This document shows, piece by piece, positions 35,680 through 43,991 of a stretch of DNA of 48,935 bases. The stretch comes from Stagnimonas sp. (GTDB taxonomy: Bacteria; Pseudomonadota; Gammaproteobacteria; Nevskiales; Nevskiaceae), in the NCBI GenBank assembly GCA_030652575.1, contig JAUSQI010000172.1, positions 1 through 48,935 of the forward strand. Direction: 5' to 3'. Within the stretch, counting starts at the first letter, position 1, and each line of letters starts with the position of its first letter. Under the pieces are notes generated by a model. That model was not told the origin of the DNA, did no database searches, and saw nothing but the letters and a program-made list of their open reading frames with translations. The translations under genes and the position numbers were made by a program.

Positions 35680-36612
35680 TCAGATGACGTAAACCGGCCC
35701 GTGCTGCGCCGCACTCACCGTTTTGCCGCTGGCATCGGTCAGTGCGGATTCGACCACCACCGTATAGCGCCCGGGCTTCAGGCCGCGCAGCACGGCAAGA
35801 CGTGGGTTGGCAGCGGCCTCCCAGCTGCCGCTGACCAGTGCGCCCTTGGCGTCGTAGACCTTCACATTCTGGTTGAGTGCGCTGTCGGCGGGCTGCTCCG
35901 AGAACAACAGCGCGATCGCAGGTTCGCCTTTGGGCTGCCCCGCATAGACCAGGCCGAAGTCGCCGCTGGGCGGCACCGTCCACCATGCCGTCAACGCATC
36001 TGAACCATTGCCGGGCTTCTGCGGTGTCGGCCTGCTTTTTTCGGGTTTCGGGCTGGGTGATACCGCTGGCGTTTGGCTGCTACCGCTGGCGGCTGCTTCT
36101 TCTGAACCGCTGTAACTTGCTGCGGCGCTGGTGCTCTCGGTTTCTTGTGTGTAGCCACCACCATTGTTCAGTGTCTGCTGGATGGTAGCTGTGGCAACTT
36201 CCTGCGCCACACGACGGCCTTCTTCTTCACCAATGCGACGCGCATCGGCCTCGGTAAGTCCACTGCCGCCGCCACTGGCACCGGCGCCGAGTTGTTGATC
36301 GACAATGGATTGCGCGACCTGTGCTGCCACCTGGCGTGCCACTTCTTCGCCGATGCGCTTGGCATCTTCTTCCGTCAGGCTGGAGCCGCTGGCTGCCGTG
36401 GCGGCGTCGTTCTCGGTGGCGGCGGTAATCGCGGCCGAATAATCGCCGCTGGTGGTTTGCGCGGTCGCCGTGGGTTCGGCGACGGCTTTTTTGCCTGCGA
36501 AGTAGTCAAGACCGAAATAACCGCCGATGACGATGGCGGTAATGGCACTGATGCCAATAACCAGCTTGGTATTGGATTCCTGCTTCATGGCGTATGTGGA
36601 TTTCTGTTTCAT
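35680..36612 (-). CDS. Membrane-anchored repeat protein, unknown function (second of pair)
   Basis: A 310-residue protein not recognised. A short N-terminus, then a membrane helix (I-S-A-I-T-A-I-V-I-G-G-Y-F-G-L at ~20-35), then a long extracytoplasmic part. Two helical repeats are visible: L-T-E-E-D-A-K-R-I-G-E-E-V-A-R-Q (about 78) and L-T-E-A-D-A-R-R-I-G-E-E-E-G-R-R (about 121). A Ser/Pro-rich linker (~150-200) leads to a C-terminal beta-rich domain ending G-P-V-Y-V-I. The first ATG (36612) has GAAAGG; a second ATG 8 codons on arises from a tandem duplication. It starts 33 bp after its neighbour and ends at an intrinsic terminator. Confidence 0.75.
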   Translation of the reverse strand: MKQKSTYAMKQESNTKLVIGISAITAIVIGGYFGLDYFAGKKAVAEPTATAQTTSGDYSAAITAATENDAATAASGSSLTEEDAKRIGEEVARQVAAQVAQSIVDQQLGAGASGGGSGLTEADARRIGEEEGRRVAQEVATATIQQTLNNGGGYTQETESTSAAASYSGSEEAAASGSSQTPAVSPSPKPEKSRPTPQKPGNGSDALTAWWTVPPSGDFGLVYAGQPKGEPAIALLFSEQPADSALNQNVKVYDAKGALVSGSWEAAANPRLAVLRGLKPGRYTVVVESALTDASGKTVSAAQHGPVYVI

Positions 36613-36620
36613 GGCGTATG
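36573..36620 (-). repeat. 24-bp tandem duplication covering a start codon
   Basis: Two adjacent 24-bp units (36597-36620 and 36573-36596) read CATACGCCATGAAACAG... and CATACGCCATGAAGCAG... on the minus strand, matching at 22 of 24 positions. Each contains an in-frame ATG (36612 and 36588), so the protein starts M-K-Q-K-S-T-Y-A-M-K-Q-E-S. The unit length is a multiple of three, which preserves the frame. The ribosome site GAAAGG precedes only the first copy. Confidence 0.8.
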
Positions 36621-36645
36621 CCTTTCAGTAAGGGGCAACAGTCGA

Positions 36646-37260
36646 TCAGCGATTGGCAGCGTCGCGCGCTGCCTGTTCGACGATCGTCTTGGCGGTTTCG
36701 GCGGCGGCTTGTGCAGCAGCCTCGGCAACAATTTTTGCCAGCTGCTCACGACTCAAACCCGATGCGGGCGTTGCGGTTGCGGTCGGAGCAGATTGGCTCG
36801 GCGCAGGCTCTGCCGATTCCGGTGTCGGCTCAGATGCTGAGGCCGTTTCTTCCGCCGGCGTTTCGGCGGGCAGGCTTTCTACAACGATTTCGTCAGTTGT
36901 TTCGGTCACGGGCAGGGTGGGTGCCTCGGGAGTCGTCGACACATCGGCTGCGGTCTCGACAGGCACTTCCGACGCCGCTTCAGGGATGGGCTCAGACGCT
37001 GCCACCGGCTCGCTCGTCGGCTCTGCGGGCTCGTCAGCCGCGATAGGGGCGGGCGTCGTGCCGAACTCCGAGGGTTCTGCTGTCGTTGCCGTCGCCTCTG
37101 CGCCACTTTCGTCGAGGGCGGCGCCAAAAACTTCTTCGCTCTTGATCGTGGTATCGACAAGCACTTCTTTCTTATGAGGAAACAAGAAACTCAAAACCAG
37201 ATAGCTGACGATGGCCAGCACAACGGCAATGCCGGCAAGCGGCAAAAACTTTTTACTCAT
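36646..37260 (-). CDS. Membrane-anchored low-complexity protein, unknown function (first of pair)
   Basis: A 204-residue protein not recognised. M-S-K-K is followed by one membrane helix (I-A-V-V-L-A-I-V-S-Y-L-V-L-S-F-L-F) and ~175 extracytoplasmic residues. Most of this is Pro/Glu/Ala/Thr-rich and acidic, probably disordered. The C-terminal ~35 residues (L-S-R-E-Q-L-A-K-I-V-A-E-A-A-A-Q) form a helix like the repeats of the following gene. ATG at 37260 has AGGAGAGG about 10 nt upstream. Probably co-transcribed with the 35680-36612 gene; together they may form a coiled-coil complex (inference). Confidence 0.72.
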   Translation of the reverse strand: MSKKFLPLAGIAVVLAIVSYLVLSFLFPHKKEVLVDTTIKSEEVFGAALDESGAEATATTAEPSEFGTTPAPIAADEPAEPTSEPVAASEPIPEAASEVPVETAADVSTTPEAPTLPVTETTDEIVVESLPAETPAEETASASEPTPESAEPAPSQSAPTATATPASGLSREQLAKIVAEAAAQAAAETAKTIVEQAARDAANR

Positions 37261-37391
37261 TATTACGCCCTCTCCTTTATATAGTGCGTTGCTTTCAATC
37301 TGTTCTGCGCATTGTAGGCATAGCCGAGACCTGTGCGAGAGCCCCCGGCATAATAGCGGCCCTCTACCCTTGCCCGTGGTTTCAGACTCCC

Positions 37392-38816
37392 ATGCTCGAC
37401 CGCTATCTCGATTTCACTCAGTCCTCGTTCGGCAAACAGGTCGCCAGTGCTTTAGGCCTGCCGACACCTCCGCGACTCGAACGCGCCGAAGTCGGCTACG
37501 CCACGATGCCGCTCGCGGGTAAAAAAGCCTTGGTGGCTGCCGATGCGTCGGCAACCGCAACCGGCGCCGTATTGGCAGCGCTGCAGCAGTTGGGGGCCAC
37601 GGTGCAAGTGGTGCCGGGCCATGCCGGTTTTGCTGCCGTCAAGGCCGCTGCCTTGAACACGGCCGTTGAACTGCACAGCGAAGGCGGTGAGACCGAAGTG
37701 ATCGCGCCGGTGATCGTGTTCGACGCCACGGGCGTTGCAGGCACCAAAGGCCTCAAGCAGGTGTACGAGCTGTTCCAGTCACGCTTGCGCCGCCTGGCAC
37801 CGAACACTCGTGTTGTGGTGCTGGCCCGTGCGGCCGCAGACGCCAATTCGGTGGAGGCAGCGACTGCGGCCATCGGGCTCACCGGCTTCGTGCGCTCCCT
37901 GGCGAAGGAGATCGGCAAGAACGGCTCCACCGCCAACTTGCTGCAAGTCAGCAAGGCGGGCGATGCCTGGCTGGCGGGACCGCTGGCGTTTTTCACTGGC
38001 CCCAATTCGGCCTATGTGACCGGTCAGGTGCTGGCCGTCGGTGATGCGCCCAAGGGTGCTGTCGCCCCCGCGCATTTCAACCAGTCACTGGCGGGCAAGG
38101 TCGCTGTGGTGACGGGTGCCGCGCGCGGCATCGGTGCGGCCATCGCACAGATTCTGGCGCGCGAGGGCGCGACGGTCGTTGGCATGGACCGCCCTGCTGA
38201 AGAAGGTGCGCTGGGTGCCACGATGGCGCCGATCAACGGTGTTGGCCTGGCGCTGGATGTGACCGCGCCGGATGCCGGCGAGCGTCTGGCCAGTGAGCTG
38301 AAGACCCGCTTCGGCGGTGCCGACATCGTCGTGCACAACGCCGGTGTCACCCGCGACAAGATGCTGCGCAACATGACGCCGCAGCTATGGGACATGGTGC
38401 TCGATATCAACCTCGGTGCCATCCTCAACATCAACGAGCGCTTGATGCAGTCGGGCCTCAAGCCCGGCGCGCGTTTTGTCTGCATCAGCTCCATCGGCGG
38501 CATCGGCGGCAACGCTGGCCAGACCAACTACGCCGCAACCAAGGCCGGCGTGATCGGCTATGCCGAAGCAATGGCTCCCATCCTGGCCAAGAAGGGCATG
38601 GCGATCAATGCGGTCGCACCCGGCTTCATCGAAACCCAGATGACCGCGATGATGCCTGCCGTCAATCGCGAAGTCGGTCGCCGCGTCAACTCGCTGGCGC
38701 AGGGCGGCGTGCCGCAGGACATCGCCGAGGCGGTGACCTTCTTCGCCAGCCCGCTTGCAAACGGCGTCAACGGCCGCACGCTGAGGGTCTGTGGCCAGAA
38801 CTGGCTGGGGGCGTGA
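37392..38816 (+). CDS. 3-oxoacyl-ACP reductase, high-molecular-weight FabG4-like
   Basis: A 474-residue protein, about twice the size of FabG. Residues ~1-215 form a degenerate Rossmann domain lacking the glycine motif. Residues ~225-474 are a full SDR domain: T-G-A-A-R-G-I-G, H-N-A-G-V-T-R-D-K, C-I-S-S-I-G-G (catalytic Ser), N-Y-A-A-T-K (catalytic Tyr/Lys) and V-A-P-G-F-I-E-T. This matches mycobacterial FabG4 (HMwFabG), an NADH-dependent ketoacyl reductase. ATG at 37392 fits the usual M-x-D-R-Y-L-D start. The stop overlaps the ribA start by one base (TGATG). Confidence 0.9.
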   Translation: MLDRYLDFTQSSFGKQVASALGLPTPPRLERAEVGYATMPLAGKKALVAADASATATGAVLAALQQLGATVQVVPGHAGFAAVKAAALNTAVELHSEGGETEVIAPVIVFDATGVAGTKGLKQVYELFQSRLRRLAPNTRVVVLARAAADANSVEAATAAIGLTGFVRSLAKEIGKNGSTANLLQVSKAGDAWLAGPLAFFTGPNSAYVTGQVLAVGDAPKGAVAPAHFNQSLAGKVAVVTGAARGIGAAIAQILAREGATVVGMDRPAEEGALGATMAPINGVGLALDVTAPDAGERLASELKTRFGGADIVVHNAGVTRDKMLRNMTPQLWDMVLDINLGAILNINERLMQSGLKPGARFVCISSIGGIGGNAGQTNYAATKAGVIGYAEAMAPILAKKGMAINAVAPGFIETQMTAMMPAVNREVGRRVNSLAQGGVPQDIAEAVTFFASPLANGVNGRTLRVCGQNWLGA

Positions 38817-39484
38817 TGAAACTCGAAAGCGGGGACGGGATATGGGGTGCGGGAGACGGGCAAGCGCCCCAGTCTCCTGCACCTGGTCTTCCGTACCCAG
38901 TGCTCGAAAAAATCGCTTCTGCGCAACTGCCGACCGCAGAGGCGACCTTCACCATGACCGTGTTCCGTGCCGCTGATGGCAAGGAACACATGGTGATGGC
39001 CCTGGGCGATCTGCAAGCCGAGCCGGCCCCGCTGGTGCGTTTGCACAGCGAGTGCCTGACCGGTGACGCATTGGGCTCGCTGCGCTGCGATTGCGGGCCG
39101 CAGCTGCGTGAAGCCATGCGGTTGATTGCCGAAGAAGGTCGCGGCGCCATCCTGTATCTGCGACAGGAAGGCCGCGGCATCGGCCTTGGCAACAAGATCC
39201 GCGCCTATGCCTTGCAGGATGTCGGTGCGGATACGGTCGAGGCCAATCATCAACTGGGCTTCCCCGACGATGCGCGCGATTACTCGCTGGCGGTGGCCCT
39301 GCTGCACGAGATGGGTGTCTGCCGCCTGCGGCTGTTGACCAACAATCCGCGCAAGGTGGCGTCGCTGGAAAAGGACGGCATCGATGTGGTCGACCGGGTG
39401 CCATTGCGTGTCGGTGAAAACCCGCACAACGCCGGTTATCTGGCCACCAAGCGTCAACGCCTAGGGCACTTGCTGCCGCCGTGA
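38816..39484 (+). CDS. ribA: GTP cyclohydrolase II with an in-frame N-terminal repeat insertion
   Basis: A 222-residue enzyme of riboflavin synthesis. Zinc and catalytic motifs are S-E-C-L-T-G-D-A-L-G-S-L-R-C-D-C-G, R-Q-E-G-R-G-I-G-L and L-T-N-N-P-R-K. Without residues ~5-31 the N-terminus would read M-K-L-E-K-I-A-S-A-Q-L-P, matching E. coli M-Q-L-K-R-V-A-E-A-K-L-P. The extra ~27 residues come from an 81-bp G-rich palindromic insertion that keeps the frame. A GTG at 38901 could also start a near-normal protein. The 3' end overlaps the next gene by 4 bp. There is no fused DHBP synthase domain. Confidence 0.92.
   Translation: MKLESGDGIWGAGDGQAPQSPAPGLPYPVLEKIASAQLPTAEATFTMTVFRAADGKEHMVMALGDLQAEPAPLVRLHSECLTGDALGSLRCDCGPQLREAMRLIAEEGRGAILYLRQEGRGIGLGNKIRAYALQDVGADTVEANHQLGFPDDARDYSLAVALLHEMGVCRLRLLTNNPRKVASLEKDGIDVVDRVPLRVGENPHNAGYLATKRQRLGHLLPP
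38822..38909 (+). repeat. G-rich palindromic REP-like insertion with 7-bp target duplication in ribA
   Basis: CTCGAAA occurs at 38822-38828 and again at 38903-38909, flanking a 74-bp palindrome (38829-38902). Its arms include GTGCGGGAGACGGG and CCCCAGTCTCCTGCAC, which pair with two mismatches, and further G-run/C-run pairs outside. The total gain is 81 bp (27 codons), so ribA stays in frame. Removing it restores the conserved RibA start. The left end AGCGGGGACGGG resembles that of the element at 19163-19244. Confidence 0.7.
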
Positions 39485-41487
39485 GCGCACCTGTCGAACC
39501 GTCGCGCAGCCTGCTGAAAGAACTGGGCTCCATCACGGTTTCCACCTACCAGGTCAGCAAGGGCTTTTTACCACTGGGTCGTTTGCTGGCCTCTGCCGAC
39601 GACGTGACCCAGCCGCAACTGGCCGCTGCCCTCGATGCGCTGTTCGTCAAGCTCTACCAACATCCGATCGTCCATCAGTCCAGCCGCATCACCGAGCGGC
39701 TGCGTACAAAAGGGCTGATCCCCAACGAGCAATCCACCGAGAACCTGATCCGCTTCGTGGTGGATCAGTCCCTGCAACGCTCGCCCGTGCCGGTGCCCGA
39801 GGCACTGGTGCAGGAGTTCTGGAACTTCTTCGGCGAACTGTTCACCGCGCCGGAGCTGAAAGGCCTGGGCGAGCTCTCGCTCGACATGGTGCGGCTGGTG
39901 CTGAAAACCTATGAGCCCCTGTTGACCGAAGTGGTCAATCTGCTCAAGGCCGGCCGCCGCTTCAACGAATGGCAGCTGCGTGAGGTGCTCAACCGCGCGG
40001 CGCTGGTGCGCAACGATATCGCCATCATGCGGCGGCAGATCCGCGCCATCCGCCACATCAAGCCGTTCTTTGCCGCAGACCCCAAGGACTTCAAGGCGCA
40101 GGCCAGGATCGTTGCAGAGATGGTGCGCGAGTTCGGCCCGTTCTTCATCAAGATGGCGCAGGTCGCCGCCGCCAACTCGGATTTTCTGCCCGACGAAATT
40201 GCCAGGGAGCTGGCGGTTTTCCACGAAGACGTGCCTGCCATGAGCGAGGCGGAGGTTCGGCAAGCCTTCATGGAATGTCTTGGCACGGCACCCGAGAAGC
40301 TCTATCTGGAGTTCGATGCGGCGCGGCCGGTCAAGAGCGGTTCGATCGGCAGTGTCTATTTCGCCAAGAAGCCCTTCATCGAGAACGGCATTGAAGTGCT
40401 CAAACCCGTCGTCATCAAAGTGGGCCGCCACAACATCGACCGCGAGTTCGCCATCGGCAAGCTCTCGATCGGGCTGGCCATCATGTCCAGCCAGTACTGG
40501 GCACCGCACTCCAAGCTCGCACCTTTCCTGCGTGCCATGCAGGAGCAGGCCGACGAGTTCGTTGCCGGTTTCATGGCAGAGCTGGATTTCGAGAGCGAAG
40601 CCCGTCATCACCTGCGCTTTTACGAACGCAGCAAGACGACGCAACTGTTCAAGGTGCCGCAGCTCTACGGTCATTCCCGGCGCATTCTGGAGATGGAATA
40701 TCTCGCCGATGCGACCAGCCTCACCCGCGCATTGGCGCGGATGCCCAAGCACGAGCGCAGGGCGTTTCAAACGCAGGTGATGGAGCGACTGCTGTTCACC
40801 GTCCTGCACCACATTTTTGTCTATCGCGAGATGCACGGCGATCTGCATCCCGGCAACGTCATGATCGGCCACGACGGCACCTTGAACCTCATCGACTGGG
40901 GCAACGTCGTGCCGCTGGACGGCAAATGGGGTGTGGTGTGGGATTACCTGGCGGGCGCCGTGCTGGCAGATACCGATCTGCTCGCCGATGCACTCATCAA
41001 GGTCAGCACCCAGCCAGGTGAAAACGGCCAGCGCCGCAGCGAGATCAAGGCGGCACTGGACGAGACGCTTCGCAAGAAAGGCGTGACGCCGCTGACGCGC
41101 AGAAACTTCATCGGTCAGCTGCGGCGCGGCGGCATGGCCGGACTGCACGCGCGCGGACAGGCCGTGCTGCAACTCATGAGCAATACCCAACAGGCTGGCC
41201 TGGTGATCCAGCGCGATTACCTGCATCTGTCACGCGCGCTGTTCGCGGCCGGCGGCAGTTTCGGCTCGCTGTACGAGGGCGACTCCAAACGCCTGCTGCT
41301 GCGTGACGTCACCCGCACGCTGCTGCGCCTGCCGCTGATTGCCACACAGGACGTGTTCCATCGCGAGATCGCGGCGGTGCGGCGCAAGCTCGCGGCCACG
41401 TTGCCGGGGTTTGTTCGTGATCGCCTGCTGCCGCGCACCCCGTCCAGCAGGGCGTCGCTCTCCTTGGCGAGAGATCTCATTCCATGA
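39481..41487 (+). CDS. AarF/ABC1/UbiB kinase-like protein
   Basis: A 668-residue member of the UbiB/ADCK family with an N-terminal helical extension of about 200 residues. Kinase-fold motifs: G-S-I-G-S-V-Y near 285, V-I-K-V-G-R near 315, M-H-G-D-L-H-P-G-N (His ~452) and L-I-D-W-G-N in place of D-F-G. The family-defining K-x-G-Q motif reads K-M-A-Q (Lys ~224). These proteins act in ubiquinone synthesis or lipid handling at membranes. It is longer and more divergent than UbiB itself, so it is probably a paralogue. The GTG start overlaps the ribA stop (GTGA). Confidence 0.87.
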   Translation: MSAPVEPSRSLLKELGSITVSTYQVSKGFLPLGRLLASADDVTQPQLAAALDALFVKLYQHPIVHQSSRITERLRTKGLIPNEQSTENLIRFVVDQSLQRSPVPVPEALVQEFWNFFGELFTAPELKGLGELSLDMVRLVLKTYEPLLTEVVNLLKAGRRFNEWQLREVLNRAALVRNDIAIMRRQIRAIRHIKPFFAADPKDFKAQARIVAEMVREFGPFFIKMAQVAAANSDFLPDEIARELAVFHEDVPAMSEAEVRQAFMECLGTAPEKLYLEFDAARPVKSGSIGSVYFAKKPFIENGIEVLKPVVIKVGRHNIDREFAIGKLSIGLAIMSSQYWAPHSKLAPFLRAMQEQADEFVAGFMAELDFESEARHHLRFYERSKTTQLFKVPQLYGHSRRILEMEYLADATSLTRALARMPKHERRAFQTQVMERLLFTVLHHIFVYREMHGDLHPGNVMIGHDGTLNLIDWGNVVPLDGKWGVVWDYLAGAVLADTDLLADALIKVSTQPGENGQRRSEIKAALDETLRKKGVTPLTRRNFIGQLRRGGMAGLHARGQAVLQLMSNTQQAGLVIQRDYLHLSRALFAAGGSFGSLYEGDSKRLLLRDVTRTLLRLPLIATQDVFHREIAAVRRKLAATLPGFVRDRLLPRTPSSRASLSLARDLIP

Positions 41488-41551
41488 AATCCACTGCACT
41501 ACCGCAGGGTGATTTCACGATATGCACCTTCACCAACTTCTGAGTTTCACG

Positions 41552-42583
41552 ATGCTCTATTCACTTGCCCGCAGTGCCCTGTTCCAACTCGACGCCGAGC
41601 GCGCCCACGAGCTGACGCTTGAAATGCTGTCGCGCTTCCCGGCACTCGCAGGTGCGGTAATGGGGCAGGCGCGGGTGGACGCACCGGCAACGGTGATGGG
41701 GCTCCGCTTCCCCAATCGCGTGGGTCTGGCCGCCGGACTCGATAAAAACGGCGAATGCCTCGCGGCCTGGGAGCGTTTCGGTTTCGGATTCGTGGAGGTC
41801 GGCACCGTCACGCCGCGTCCGCAGGCCGGTAATGCGAGGCCGCGGATGTTCCGGCTGCCGGAGCATCAGGCGCTCATCAATCGTCTGGGGTTCAACAATC
41901 ACGGCATGACCGCGCTCGGTGCACGCCTTCAGCGCAGCCGTCGGTACTTCACCGGCGTGCTCGGTATCAACATCGGCAAGAACGCCGATACTCCCATCGA
42001 GCGGGCGGCAGACGATTACCTGCTGTGCCTGCATCATCTGCACCGGCATGCGGACTACATCACCGTCAACATCAGCAGCCCCAACACCAAGAACCTGCGC
42101 GATCTGCAGTCGGATGCCGCACTCGACGCGCTGCTGTCAGCCATCGCCCAGGCAAGGGAAGAACTGGCGCAGGCGGAAAGCCGAAAGGCGCCGGTGCTGG
42201 TCAAGATCGCCCCCGACCTGCCCGACAGCGCCTTGCCGGCCTTGGTCGAGCTGGCGCAGAAGCACGGCATGGATGGCCTGATTGCGACCAACACCACCTT
42301 GGCACGCGAGGCCGTTACAGGGCACGTTCATGCCAACGAGGCCGGCGGACTTTCAGGCCTGCCGGTGCGGCCGCGCGCCCAGACCGTGCTGAGTCAGTTG
42401 CGCGCCGCTGCGGGGGCGGAGTTTCCGCTCATCGGAGTCGGGGGTATTTCCAGTGGTGCTGATGCCTTGGCGCGCCGCGAAGCGGGTGCCGATCTGGTCC
42501 AGATCTATACAGGCTTCATTTACCAAGGCCCTGAACTGGTAAGGGACTGCGCGCATTCACTGGCTCAATCAACAGCAATCTAG
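41552..42583 (+). CDS. pyrD: Dihydroorotate dehydrogenase (quinone), class 2
   Basis: A 343-residue flavoenzyme of pyrimidine synthesis. The class 2 N-terminus (S-A-L-F-Q-L-D-A-E-R-A-H-E-L) binds quinone at the membrane. G-L-A-A-G-L-D-K-N-G-E, G-F-V-E-V-G-T-V-T-P-R-P-Q, R-L-G-F-N-N-H-G, N-I-S-S-P-N-T and I-G-V-G-G-I-S-S-G are all present; the catalytic base is Ser in N-I-S-S-P-N-T-K-N. ATG at 41552 aligns with E. coli PyrD; an in-frame ATG at 41522 would add ten residues. Confidence 0.96.
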   Translation: MLYSLARSALFQLDAERAHELTLEMLSRFPALAGAVMGQARVDAPATVMGLRFPNRVGLAAGLDKNGECLAAWERFGFGFVEVGTVTPRPQAGNARPRMFRLPEHQALINRLGFNNHGMTALGARLQRSRRYFTGVLGINIGKNADTPIERAADDYLLCLHHLHRHADYITVNISSPNTKNLRDLQSDAALDALLSAIAQAREELAQAESRKAPVLVKIAPDLPDSALPALVELAQKHGMDGLIATNTTLAREAVTGHVHANEAGGLSGLPVRPRAQTVLSQLRAAAGAEFPLIGVGGISSGADALARREAGADLVQIYTGFIYQGPELVRDCAHSLAQSTAI

Positions 42584-42660
42584 GCAAACAGTCTCACGAT
42601 CTTCACTGTTTTGCGCTTTAATACTGCAATCCATATACCAACAAGGAAGGAACTGGATTT

Positions 42661-43914
42661 ATGAAGAAGACCCTCTGGAGCGCCATGGCGCTCGCTGCTT
42701 TTGCAGCGCCCGTAATGGCCGTCAACAACGAAGACACCAGCGGCAACTACGTTGTCGGTTCAGGCGTTTACGAAATCAGCGACAGCAAGCGTGATGCCGA
42801 CAACGGTCTCGGCGGCCAGCTGACCTTTGGCGTGCCGCTCAAGCTCGAACACGGCGCTCTCGAAATCAGCTACTACGACGTGGGCCGCGAGCGTCCCCTC
42901 GACGGTCGCGACGACTACCAGACGGCCTTGTTGGTCAACTACGTGCATGACTTCGGCGCCTTCGGCATCTTCAAGCCCTTCGTCACCGGCGGTCTGGGTG
43001 GCCTGCAGGAAGACGTGCTGGGCGAAAAGCACACGCATTTTGCGGTGAATGCCGGTTTCGGCACCCTGGTGAGCCTGCCCTGGTATGGCCTGGCCATCCG
43101 TGCCGAAGCCAATGCGCTGGCGCATGAAAACAACAAGCGCTCGGCTCCCGCCAATGAAGATTTGCTGGCCGATTATCGCTTCATGCTCGGCCTGCAAGTG
43201 CCGTTGATGTGGGCGGGTGCGGCCATTGCCAGCGATGTGCCGGCGCCGGTGGAGTCCTGCGAGCTGTCGATCGTCGACCCCGTCACGGGTCGTCGCGACT
43301 GCGCAGCCGACTCCGACCGCGACGGCGTTTCGGATGGCGTCGACCAGTGCCCCGGCACCGAACCGGGTGCGGCCGTCAACGAAGTGGGTTGCCCGCTGAT
43401 TGCCACCATGCCGCCTCCGCCGCCTGCCGCGCTGGCAGCACCCCAGCCGGTGTATTTCGCCACCGATGTGGCGGTGATCGACGGCGCCTCCAAGACCAAG
43501 CTCGATGAGGCTGCGGCGTACCTCGCCGCCACGCCGGGTTCGCGCATCGAAATCACCGGCCATGCCGACAACCGCGGCAGCGAGGCTTACAACATCGTGC
43601 TCGCCTCGCAGCGTGCCGAAGCCGTGCGCCAGTATCTGCTGGGCAAGGGTGTGGAGGCCGGTCGCCTGAGCACGCTGTCGATGGGCGAGTTCAAGCCGCT
43701 GGCCAGCAACAGCACGGAGGACGGCCGTGCACTCAACCGCACAGCGCAGTTCCGCATCTTCAACGAGGCCGCGGCGCAGCCTGAAGCCATTCCGGCTCCT
43801 GCTCCGGCTGCTGCCGAAGCGGCACCCGCACCCGCTGCAGATGCACCCGCTGCAGATGCACCCGTCGCCGACGAGATGCCTGCCGAGGTCGAAGCGGCAG
43901 CGCCGGTGCAGTAA
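42661..43914 (+). CDS. OmpA/OprF-like outer-membrane protein
   Basis: A 417-residue porin-type protein. A signal peptide (cut after P-V-M-A) precedes a beta-barrel domain (~22-195). A Cys-flanked linker with a thrombospondin-3-type calcium motif (D-S-D-R-D-G-V-S-D-G-V-D-Q-C-P) and a Pro-run (P-P-P-P-P) leads to the OmpA peptidoglycan-binding domain (I-T-G-H-A-D-N-R-G-S, L-S-x-x-R-A-E-A-V). Unusually, ~45 Ala/Pro/Glu-rich residues follow the OmpA domain. SD AAGGAAGG lies 10 nt upstream; a weak promoter (TTGCGC-17-TATACC, 42611-42639) is possible. An intrinsic terminator follows. Confidence 0.92.
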   Translation: MKKTLWSAMALAAFAAPVMAVNNEDTSGNYVVGSGVYEISDSKRDADNGLGGQLTFGVPLKLEHGALEISYYDVGRERPLDGRDDYQTALLVNYVHDFGAFGIFKPFVTGGLGGLQEDVLGEKHTHFAVNAGFGTLVSLPWYGLAIRAEANALAHENNKRSAPANEDLLADYRFMLGLQVPLMWAGAAIASDVPAPVESCELSIVDPVTGRRDCAADSDRDGVSDGVDQCPGTEPGAAVNEVGCPLIATMPPPPPAALAAPQPVYFATDVAVIDGASKTKLDEAAAYLAATPGSRIEITGHADNRGSEAYNIVLASQRAEAVRQYLLGKGVEAGRLSTLSMGEFKPLASNSTEDGRALNRTAQFRIFNEAAAQPEAIPAPAPAAAEAAPAPAADAPAADAPVADEMPAEVEAAAPVQ

Positions 43915-43931
43915 AAGCGGCACCGCAATGC

Positions 43932-43962
43932 AAAAAGCCGCGGCATCTGCCGCGGCTTTTTT
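43932..43962. terminator. Bidirectional intrinsic terminator
   Basis: AAAAAGCCGCGGC and GCCGCGGCTTTTTT surround a 4-nt loop (ATCT). The stem is 8 bp of G-C pairs, with five A on the left (U-run for minus transcripts) and six T on the right. It lies between the convergent OmpA-like gene (stop 43914) and the lipoprotein gene (stop 43992), so it can serve both. Confidence 0.9.
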
Positions 43963-43991
43963 ATGTGCCCGATTCTATTTTCTGGAGAAGC

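Noticed and set aside
36445-36496. Hairpin GTCGCCG/CGGCGAC followed by T6 on the plus strand inside the 35680-36612 gene
   Set aside because: Three bases separate the stem from the T-run and there is no plus-strand transcript expected here; kept out of the terminator list.
39568-41226. Minus-strand open frame of about 552 codons opposite the AarF-like gene
   Set aside because: The plus strand has the H-G-D-L-H-P-G-N motif and an overlap with ribA; the antisense frame shows no domain.
43800-43890. Ala/Pro-rich repeats (A-D-A-P-A) at the OmpA-like C-terminus as a possible CRISPR or VNTR
   Set aside because: Units are short, imperfect and in-frame coding; no spacer structure.
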